64,000 nucleotides of DNA from NCBI GenBank assembly GCA_020073165.1, contig JAIQFP010000012.1, forward strand, positions 1 to 64,000. The letters are read 5' to 3'. The position numbers and the translations under genes are program-made. The notes beneath the pieces were generated by a model. The model was not told the origin of the DNA. It saw only the letters and a list, made by a program, of their open reading frames with translations, and did no database searches. Shown here one piece after another: positions 17,455-23,690 of this stretch (the stretch's first letter is position 1; every line of letters begins with the position of its first letter). Source of the DNA: Terriglobia bacterium. GTDB lineage: Bacteria > Acidobacteriota > Terriglobia > Terriglobales > Acidobacteriaceae.

Positions 17455-18348
17455 TTATTCGGGAGACAAAATGCCGAAGTCAAATACCCTGTTCGCCGCG
17501 GCTGCCCCGGGAGCAAACGCTCCCGCACTCTCCGCACTGAGGAAGCAGTACTCCCCGGGTTTTAAAGGAGCGTTGGGAACGACTTTGTACACGCCCGGCT
17601 TTAACTTGGTGTGAGTAAATGGAATGGTGTTCTTTTCGTCCGTGCCCGACGAGGAACCGAAGGCATTGACCTTCATCACGACCGTTTCACGAGTGTCGCC
17701 TTTGACTTCTAGCCGCAGCAGTGTGAATTCGTTGGGGGTACTCACGCCCCCAAAGGAGGCATGGCTCAGTCCCGCCCCCTTTTCCTCGAAGTAGAAGTAG
17801 AACACAGCGCCTGTATCACTTGTCTTCGTACCAGCATGTCCACCGCGAACCACGGCTTTCCACTTCATTTTGGCGATACCGTAGGTCATCGCCGACTTAA
17901 ACATGCCACCTGATTTCCCTTGCGTATAGACAGTAGGTTCCAAGAGAGTCAATTGCCGCCCATTCCGTGTATTCGCATCAATGTAGATGCCCGGATCGTG
18001 CGGGGCATCTGGATCGTTCGGGTCGGTGTTGACGCTTACCGTCGGGGAGGCGGCTACAGCTTGAATAGGCGCCACTGCGGCTACTGGGTGCGGATTGATC
18101 ATTGCCCGAATGACCGCGTCGGAGACCTTTGCGGCCTTCAATGCCGTCAGACCTGACACGCTCGTGTCAAAGTCGGTCGCTTCCGCAGCGTGAATCTTGT
18201 CAATGACCACGTCGTCGGACAGCCCCAGGGAAACCATATCAATTATGTCTTGGTTGGCTATCTTCTTGCCTGGCTGCTGTTGGCCCAAGCAAAGCGCACT
18301 CACTAGGGTTACCCCTAGAATCCCGCAAACCAATCTCTTCTGCAGCAA
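17455..18348 (-). CDS. Secreted protein of unknown function
   Basis: A protein of 297 residues with a signal peptide (MLQKRLVCGILGVTLVSALCLGQ). Residues 25-85 (NQDIIDMVSLGLSDDVVIDKIHAAEATDFDTSVSGL and following) form a helical motif often found at the start of Acidobacteriota secreted proteins. After a Pro/Ala linker comes a beta-rich domain (KAVVRGGHAGTKTSDTGAVFYFYFEEKGA, TLLRLEVKGDTRETVVMKV, YKVVPNAPLKPGEYCFL). The final segment resembles surface-adhesion or glycine-rich secreted modules, but I do not recognise a named family. It converges with the VOC gene across a 116-base gap. Confidence 0.75.
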   Translation of the reverse strand: MLQKRLVCGILGVTLVSALCLGQQQPGKKIANQDIIDMVSLGLSDDVVIDKIHAAEATDFDTSVSGLTALKAAKVSDAVIRAMINPHPVAAVAPIQAVAASPTVSVNTDPNDPDAPHDPGIYIDANTRNGRQLTLLEPTVYTQGKSGGMFKSAMTYGIAKMKWKAVVRGGHAGTKTSDTGAVFYFYFEEKGAGLSHASFGGVSTPNEFTLLRLEVKGDTRETVVMKVNAFGSSSGTDEKNTIPFTHTKLKPGVYKVVPNAPLKPGEYCFLSAESAGAFAPGAAAANRVFDFGILSPE

Positions 18349-18477
18349 GTTGCACCTCCAATAAGTGGAAGGTCTCGGGGCCGGGGGAAGGGGTGCAAAT
18401 TCCGTGTGGCAACGAAGTCTAGATCATCTAGCCTTCCCTAGCAAGAACTTCCTGGCGGGTGCACCGGCGCCCAAGGC

Positions 18478-18535
18478 GGGTGCCCCGTCCTTGTCTCTCC
18501 GTTCTTCGGAGAGACAGGGCGGGGATTTTCGTCGC
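18478..18535. repeat. 'GGGTGCCCC' hairpin element, copy 2
   Basis: GCCCCGTCCTTGTCTCTCCG pairs with CGGAGAGACAGGGCGGGG across the loop TTCT (with one bulged T), giving about 18 paired positions. ATTTTCG follows, so it could also terminate transcription. Confidence 0.65.
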
Positions 18536-18576
18536 GAAGGGTAAGCTGTACGACCAACCCCATCCCCTCTCCCTTG

Positions 18577-18620
18577 CGCTCGGGTGCCCCATTTCTCGCG
18601 CTTTTTGCGAGAAGTGGGGT
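18577..18620. repeat. 'GGGTGCCCC' hairpin element, copy 3
   Basis: CTCGGGTGCCCCA then TTCTCGC (18593-18599) pairs with GCGAGAA (18607-18613) and TGGGG (18615-18619), closing the CCCCA at 18587-18591. The preceding CCCCTCTCCC is also found before the related element at 21868-21915. Confidence 0.65.
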
Positions 18621-18694
18621 CTTTGCTCACTTCCGTAATCTGGCCGCCCTCTGACCTTCGTGGTACGAATTTCATTCATCCACGGAAGGCACAC

Positions 18695-19159
18695 ATGAAG
18701 TCGCCCAAGGACACCCAAATCACCGAGCTAGCCGGACGCAACCGCCTGGCCAGCGAACTCCAGCGCGCCGGCATTGAAGTCGCACGACCGGAGCGCGACC
18801 ACGGCGTAGACCTCGTGGCCTTCCTCGACAACGGCACGTTCCGTGCCTGCCCCATACAGATGAAAGTAGCTAGTCGGGAAAGGTTCGACGTTCAGCGCAA
18901 GTATGCTGACTTCCCGGAACTGAAATTGGTCTACGTTTGGGACGTTGAAAAGGACAAGTCCAGTTACTTCGTTCTTAGCTACACAGACGCCGAGAACGTG
19001 GCCGAGCAAATGGGCTGGACTAAGACTCGGAGTTGGCGCGGAGAAATCAAGGGCCCTGCAGGTTACGGCACCCGCCATGTGGGCGAGGCGCTCCGCAAAC
19101 GGCTCGAGTCGTACAAGGTGACCGCTCCGGACGATTGGAAGCGGCGACTGTTCCCCTGA
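18695..19159 (+). CDS. Predicted PD-(D/E)XK-fold protein
   Basis: A protein of 154 residues (MKSPKDTQITELAGRNRLAS...). The segment ELAGRNRLASELQRAGIEVA, then GVDLVAFLDNG and CPIQMKVA gives the helix-D-QxK order of a restriction-endonuclease-like core, with candidate catalytic residues Glu in ITEL, Asp in GVDL, and Gln/Lys in IQMK. Proteins with this 'KDTQITELAGRN' opening occur widely as hypotheticals. A nuclease role is inferred, not shown. It is the first of four defence-type genes between two repeat-rich gaps. The ATG at 18695 has GGAAGG upstream. Confidence 0.65.
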   Translation: MKSPKDTQITELAGRNRLASELQRAGIEVARPERDHGVDLVAFLDNGTFRACPIQMKVASRERFDVQRKYADFPELKLVYVWDVEKDKSSYFVLSYTDAENVAEQMGWTKTRSWRGEIKGPAGYGTRHVGEALRKRLESYKVTAPDDWKRRLFP

Positions 19160-19286
19160 CGATCCCAAGTAGGCAGTCGAATCAGTGACCGGCGAACACC
19201 CCCGCCCAAGCGGAACTTTGGACAGGCCACCTTCAGAGTTAGGATGGGCCACGCCCGGACCACCGGCCCCGACTTCTTGCATGATC

Positions 19287-19769
19287 TTATTGTCTGGCTG
19301 CCGCAGGCTTCCGGGTGATCGCCCGGACCCATTCATCGATCAGCCGATAAGAAATCGAGGAAGGGTCGCGAAGCGGCGAAATCGCGTCCGTCATCGTGGT
19401 CTTCACCCAAGCGTTTGGGTTCGTTTCCCAATCAAAGTAATACGCAACATCCCTCACTGCACGGGAGTGGCGAAACCAGCCGATGTTCTTCGAAGGGTGA
19501 AGAATGTAGTTGTATTCACCGTTAACGGTCGCAAGGGCAAACGGATACTGGTGTGCAACAATCAAGACACGGTCGCCGGGACCCATTTCATGGGCGAAGA
19601 GCCGGTAATCCTTTTCGCCGGGTATCAGGGTGGACCGGTCCAGCCTCATTAGGTCGCCAACGTCAGTCGCGAAATCCAGACCGATGTAACCAGCCGCAAG
19701 GCTTTCCACACAGCCTTTTACTGACTCGCTCGGTTCCGCAGGATGCAGTTGCATGCGCCAGTAAGCCAT
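19287..19769 (-). CDS. EVE/McrB-N-like (PUA-fold) protein
   Basis: A protein of 160 residues with GGAGGAAG before its ATG. The pattern AYWRMQLHPAE at the start, GYIGLDF, then MGPGDRVLIVAHQYPFALATV, NGEYNYI and GWFRHSRAVRDVAYY resembles the EVE/McrB-N-like modules of modification-dependent restriction enzymes (W...H, IG(L/I), GDxVL, Gxaxv, (R)xV). Such domains read modified bases. Here the domain stands alone, without the usual AAA+ or nuclease part, so it may work with a neighbouring nuclease. It is divergent from the Abi-C-like gene (62-base gap). Base composition is lower in GC than the flanks. Confidence 0.55.
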   Translation of the reverse strand: MAYWRMQLHPAEPSESVKGCVESLAAGYIGLDFATDVGDLMRLDRSTLIPGEKDYRLFAHEMGPGDRVLIVAHQYPFALATVNGEYNYILHPSKNIGWFRHSRAVRDVAYYFDWETNPNAWVKTTMTDAISPLRDPSSISYRLIDEWVRAITRKPAAARQ

Positions 19770-19831
19770 TGCTTCCTCCTAATGCTTAATGATCCAGCGG
19801 CTCAATTGTACCCTGATAGAATTCGGGCAAG

Positions 19832-20617
19832 ATGTTGCTCCTCTATTACGGTAGCGGCTCCCGAGAAGTGCAGCTTGCAGAGCAGCACAACCCAACGGTT
19901 TGGAGTCTGGTCAAGAAGAATGCCGTGCGATACCTCCGGCTGAAGCATGAGATTGATGCGGCTGATACTCTGGAGAATACGCCTTTTGAGTTGTGGGATG
20001 GAACGAACGGATTCAACGATGAATTCGAATTGCTGTACCTACGGACGCCTTTAGGGCACTATCTCCAGCTTCGCGTGGAAGCCCATACTGACCTTAGCCA
20101 CTGGAGGTACCGCCAAATAGCAGATGCCCTGAGTGAAATGAACAACCCGATCCGGTTCATCGCGGTAGACCCTCTGACCGAGGAAACAAATGGTGTTGCG
20201 ATGCCGGAATTGAAAATCACATCCGCCGTAGTTGAACGCGCCTTGAGCGACTTCGAAACGTTGGCGCAATCAAAGGGGGGCCATGTTAGCAGCATTGACC
20301 GTATACACACAGCGTTGCATGGGTATCTTGCAGAGGTTTGCCGCGAGGCAGGTATTCAGCACGACGACAGTGCAGGCATAACAACACTTTTCAAGTTGAT
20401 CCGGCTCCAACATCCAAAGCTTCAGAACTCGCCTCCCGGAGAGGAGGCGCAAAGGATTGTACTTGCTCTGGCGACAATCGTAGACACCCTAAACCCTGTC
20501 CGGAACTGGAAGAGCATGGCGCACCCGAATGAAGAGTTGCTGGGCGAGGCTGAAGCGATGTTAGCTGCAAATGCAGTAAGAAGTCTGCTTCACTACTTGA
20601 ACAGCAAGTTGCAGTGA
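19832..20617 (+). CDS. Abortive-infection-type (Abi-C-like) protein
   Basis: A protein of 261 residues. The C-terminal 130 residues (HTALHGYLAEVCREAGI, TTLFKLIRLQHPKL, LALATIVDTLNPVRN, AHPNEELLGEAEAMLAANAVRSLLHYL) follow the Abi-C layout: a helix, a 'TLFK(L)' segment, then a 'VDxLNxxRN...AH' helix pair ending in 'AxxAVxxxxxFL'. The first 130 residues (MLLLYYGSGSREVQLAEQHN) do not match a family I can name. Abi-C proteins are associated with phage-triggered growth arrest. A function in defence is inferred from the fold and from the neighbours. It converges with the gene at 20636 with 18 bases between stops. Confidence 0.6.
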   Translation: MLLLYYGSGSREVQLAEQHNPTVWSLVKKNAVRYLRLKHEIDAADTLENTPFELWDGTNGFNDEFELLYLRTPLGHYLQLRVEAHTDLSHWRYRQIADALSEMNNPIRFIAVDPLTEETNGVAMPELKITSAVVERALSDFETLAQSKGGHVSSIDRIHTALHGYLAEVCREAGIQHDDSAGITTLFKLIRLQHPKLQNSPPGEEAQRIVLALATIVDTLNPVRNWKSMAHPNEELLGEAEAMLAANAVRSLLHYLNSKLQ

Positions 20618-20635
20618 CCCACCCGCCCCGCCTAG

Positions 20636-21589
20636 TCACTTTTTCGAGGCACGGTACAGGAGCGTTCCTTCTTCTGCGAGACAGTTCCTTTTTGCGCGGA
20701 GAAGGTCTATCAACGTTATCTGCCCTTCCAGAACTGTCGTGAGGTCGTAGCCATCAATTAGGAAAAAAGTGGGCTGCTTATGCTTCGAAATTGATTCAAG
20801 ACATTCATTTGTGAAACCGCTAACAGAAACGAACGCTCCTCTTGTGAATGACGACTTGCCTTCGATCTTGCCTCGAAAAACCAGCAGCTTATCCTCAGCC
20901 AGACGCCCAGCTTCCCATTTGGCTTCGACGAGATAGCTCTCTTCGTCGAGCAGAAACGAGCCGTCAATCTGTTCGCCAACCAGCTTGAACGAGCCCCTGG
21001 GTGCTAGTTGGAACATCTCGAATAGCTCATTCAGAACGCGCTCGAGCTTCAACCCTGCTCGCTGCCGGTTATCGTCCGTGGAGAGAGCATAAAACACATC
21101 TCGAAGCTCCTCTCTCTTTCTTTCTTGCGCTACGACACTTGCTGCCTCCAGTTCTTCAGAGCGGAGTTCTGCCTCGACGATGTGCTGTGCCCGCTTACTG
21201 CTATCGCCATCCAGAGAGGACCAAAACTCCTTATCCCAAAGAGCTGGAAACTTGAAACCAAGCTCCAGCAGATATCCGTTCAGCGTCTTGATGTGAGTCG
21301 AGCGAATCGGTTTGCCATTTTTCCTGCAATACGGAATACCGGCACCTACCACCTCGAGAATTAGTTTTTCGAAGGACAAAGGTTCCCGATCAAGCGTCAG
21401 ACGCAAGAGGTGACTAATAGCAGGCTCCTTGCTGCCTTCCTGCCAGTAGTGGCCCAGCCCTAGACGCTGAGCAATACTTCGGAACGAGACATGACTTTTC
21501 CACTCTGGTCGACCTGAACCCGGAAGGAAATCGTAGAGCAAATGGGCAACATTTGAAATTGCTTCGGCCTTCTTGAGCGAAGTCACCAT
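20636..21589 (-). CDS. Restriction-endonuclease-like protein
   Basis: A protein of 317 residues starting MVTSLKKAEAISNVAHLLYD. The N-terminal 190 residues are helical. In the C-terminal part QIDGSFLLDEESYLVEAKW has the D-x(n)-ExK order of a Mrr-like PD-(D/E)XK nuclease core, followed by FTRGAFVSVSGFTNECLESI and FFLIDGYDLTTVL, typical of the last strands of that fold. It should cleave DNA, target unknown. The same frame stays open upstream into a repeat region, but that part has no gene character, so I start at 21589. Its Shine-Dalgarno is poor. It lies convergent with the Abi-C-like gene. Confidence 0.65.
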   Translation of the reverse strand: MVTSLKKAEAISNVAHLLYDFLPGSGRPEWKSHVSFRSIAQRLGLGHYWQEGSKEPAISHLLRLTLDREPLSFEKLILEVVGAGIPYCRKNGKPIRSTHIKTLNGYLLELGFKFPALWDKEFWSSLDGDSSKRAQHIVEAELRSEELEAASVVAQERKREELRDVFYALSTDDNRQRAGLKLERVLNELFEMFQLAPRGSFKLVGEQIDGSFLLDEESYLVEAKWEAGRLAEDKLLVFRGKIEGKSSFTRGAFVSVSGFTNECLESISKHKQPTFFLIDGYDLTTVLEGQITLIDLLRAKRNCLAEEGTLLYRASKK

Positions 21590-21690
21590 CTTAGGGGATG
21601 ATAACCCCGTCGTGCTGGCCGGAACAGTCTTGTTTGGCGCATGGCCCGGCCGGGTGCAGGCAGCGGCGTAAATGCCCTCTTCCAGCACCT

Positions 21691-21750
21691 TGCCGCCGCG
21701 CGCCGGGTCCCTCACCCGGCTGAACTGCGCCGGGTTTCGGGATGACGTCA
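21691..21750. repeat. Dispersed 'GGCTGAACTGCGCCGGG' element, copy 2
   Basis: This copy has CGCGCCGGGTCCCTCACCCG, then GGCTGAACTGCGCCGGG and TTTCGGGATGACGTCATC. The 17-base GGCTGAACTGCGCCGGG recurs exactly at 49539-49592, and the outer words recur at 13318-13357. Confidence 0.7.
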
Positions 21751-21867
21751 TCATGGGGGGGCAGCACTGCCAGGGGCCCTGCCATGGCCTCGCTCCGCTC
21801 GGTGGACGGCCGAGGCGGCCGTCGCCACGTGGGCATGGCGAACATGACCCCTCTGGTTGACTTCCCC

Positions 21868-21915
21868 TCTCCCCTCGGGTGTATAAAAGCCCCACTTGCA
21901 CCCGAATTGTGGGGT
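21868..21915. repeat. 'GGGTG...CCCCAC' hairpin element, copy 4
   Basis: CCCCTCTCCCCTCGGGTG precedes CCCCAC ... GTGGGG (6-bp stem). The layout matches the element at 18577-18620 on the other side of the defence genes. Confidence 0.5.
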
Positions 21916-21986
21916 CGGGCGCATCCCTCTCTTCTCTTGCTCCCTCACAAGGCCCCGTCCGCTTCGTCGAGAAATCGAGGTGGGGC

Positions 21987-22340
21987 ATGGACGAGCGCGA
22001 ACTCGCCAACCACGTGCTGGAGATCGTGGACCAGACGGCGTACCGCATCTCTGCCCGGCGCATCCTGGCGGTGCACCTGGCGGTGGGAGGCCGGCGGGTC
22101 TTTGACCTCAATCGCCTGCGCGACACCTTCCGCAAGTGTGCGCTCGGCACCGTGGCCGAGGGCGCGGCCCTGTTCGTCAAGGTGCTGCCCGTCCGCCATC
22201 GCTGCCAGGGCTGCGGCAACAATTTCGAGGCGTTCAACCGCGAATGTCCCTGCCCGGAGTGCGGCCATCCCCATACCGAGATGATCGGCGGCGAGGAGTT
22301 GCGCGTGCTCGACATGGAACTCGACGATGACGCGGCCTGA
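21987..22340 (+). CDS. HypA-like nickel metallochaperone homologue lacking the N-terminal His
   Basis: A protein of 117 residues with the HypA layout: N-terminal 'MxE' helix (MDERELANHVLEIVDQTAY), a central domain, then a zinc loop with CxxC pairs (RCQGCGNNFEAF, CPCPECGHPHTE). HypA uses Met1-His2-Glu3 to bind nickel for hydrogenase or urease maturation. Here residue 2 is Asp, so nickel binding as in classical HypA is doubtful. No hydrogenase, urease or other hyp gene lies in the window. It precedes glutamate dehydrogenase by 27 bases and may be cotranscribed with it. The zinc module suggests a structural or metal-delivery role. Confidence 0.75.
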   Translation: MDERELANHVLEIVDQTAYRISARRILAVHLAVGGRRVFDLNRLRDTFRKCALGTVAEGAALFVKVLPVRHRCQGCGNNFEAFNRECPCPECGHPHTEMIGGEELRVLDMELDDDAA

Positions 22341-22367
22341 GCTGGTTTCTTTTTAAGGAGGATGATG

Positions 22368-23651
22368 ATGGCAACTGCTCGCGTTCCGGTTCCGATATCA
22401 ACTTCTGAAGAGCTCAATCCTTTTCGTATTGCCATGCGCCAGTTCGACACCGCCGCCGAAAAATGTGGCCTCGAACCCGGTCTGCGGGAGGTGCTGCGCC
22501 GCCCGCGCCGCGCTCTCTCCCTTTCCCTGCCCGTCAAGATGGACGACGGCAGCATCCGCGTCTTCGAGGGCTTCCGCGTGCAACACTCTAACGCTCGCGG
22601 ACCCTGCAAGGGCGGCATCCGCTACCACCCGAATGTCACCTATGACGAAGTCAAAGCCCTGGCTTCGTGGATGACCTGGAAATGCGCCATCGTGAATATT
22701 CCCTTCGGCGGCGCCAAGGGCGGCATCGTCTGCGATCCGCGGCGCATGTCCAAGGACGAACTGGAGCGCCTGACACGCCGCTATGCTTACGAGATCTCGC
22801 CTATCATCGGGCCCCACCAGGACATTCCCGCGCCCGACGTGTACACCGACTCGCAAGTCATGGCGTGGATCATGGACACCTACAGCATGACCCACGGCGC
22901 CAGCTCGCCCAGCGTGGTCACCGGCAAGCCGACGTTCCTGGGCGGGTCCTTCGGGCGCAACGAAGCCACCGCGCGCGGGTGCCTGTTCGTGATCCGCTCT
23001 GCGTGCGAAGTGACGGGGATCAAGCTGAACCGGGCGACGGTGGCGATCCAGGGATTCGGCAACGCCGGCGCGATTGCCGCCGAACTTGTCGGCCAGGCAG
23101 GTGCAACCATCATCGCGGTCAGCGACTCCCGCGCCGGCATCCTCAACCGCGCCGGGCTGGACGTGGCTGCGCTGATGGAGCACAAGGTCAAGACGGGCTC
23201 GGTGGCAGGCTTCCCCAACTCCGACCCCATCTCCAGCGAGGCGCTGCTGGAACTACAGTGCGACATCCTGATACCAGCCGCGCTGGAGAACCAGATCACG
23301 CTGGAAAACGTGGACCACATCAAGGCGCGCATCATCGCCGAAGCCGCCAACGGTCCCACCACCCCGGACGCGGACTCCATCCTGCACCAGCGCGGGGTGA
23401 TGGTCATTCCCGACATCCTGGCCAATGCCGGCGGAGTCACCGTCTCCTACTTCGAGTGGGTGCAGGACCTGCAGGAGCTGTTCTGGGATGAGGACGACGT
23501 CAACCGCCGCCTGGAGCGCGTGATGGTCAAGGCCTTCTCCGATGTCCACGCCACGGCAAAGAAGTACAACGTAGACATGCGTACCGGGGCGTACATCCTG
23601 GCTATCGACCGGGTAGCGACAGCGACGCGCAGCCGGGGCATTTGGCCATAG
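22368..23651 (+). CDS. gdhA: Glu/Leu/Phe/Val-type glutamate dehydrogenase
   Basis: A protein of 427 residues that interconverts glutamate and 2-oxoglutarate plus ammonia. Signatures include GGIRYHPNV, MTWKCAIVNIPFGGAKGGI (the catalytic-lysine region), the Rossmann segment VAIQGFGNAGAIAAELV, and AEAANGPTTPDAD near the C-terminus. Cofactor preference cannot be settled by eye. Three ATG codons follow AAGGAGG in tandem (22362, 22365, 22368); the third has the best spacing and gives MATARVPVP. It follows the HypA-like gene, and its 3' end converges with the transglycosylase gene. Confidence 0.95.
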   Translation: MATARVPVPISTSEELNPFRIAMRQFDTAAEKCGLEPGLREVLRRPRRALSLSLPVKMDDGSIRVFEGFRVQHSNARGPCKGGIRYHPNVTYDEVKALASWMTWKCAIVNIPFGGAKGGIVCDPRRMSKDELERLTRRYAYEISPIIGPHQDIPAPDVYTDSQVMAWIMDTYSMTHGASSPSVVTGKPTFLGGSFGRNEATARGCLFVIRSACEVTGIKLNRATVAIQGFGNAGAIAAELVGQAGATIIAVSDSRAGILNRAGLDVAALMEHKVKTGSVAGFPNSDPISSEALLELQCDILIPAALENQITLENVDHIKARIIAEAANGPTTPDADSILHQRGVMVIPDILANAGGVTVSYFEWVQDLQELFWDEDDVNRRLERVMVKAFSDVHATAKKYNVDMRTGAYILAIDRVATATRSRGIWP

Positions 23652-23690
23652 AAGAAAGATAGTCACAACAGGAGGACATGAAGGTTTTTC

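Larger units (their letters stand above)
18349..18694. other. Repeat-rich intergenic region at the left edge of the defence block
   Basis: About 345 bases without a supported gene. Most of it is taken up by the two strong hairpins at 18478-18535 and 18577-18620. Confidence 0.5.
21590..21986. other. Repeat-rich intergenic region at the right edge of the defence block
   Basis: Nearly 400 bases without a supported gene. It contains the repeat at 21691-21750, a G-tract of seven at 21755-21761 and a hairpin element at 21868-21915. Confidence 0.5.

Noticed and set aside
21590-22618. Long N-terminal extension of the Mrr-like nuclease on the minus strand
   Set aside because: The frame passes through repeats and runs antisense to the HypA-like and glutamate dehydrogenase genes, and it has no family similarity before residue MVTSL.
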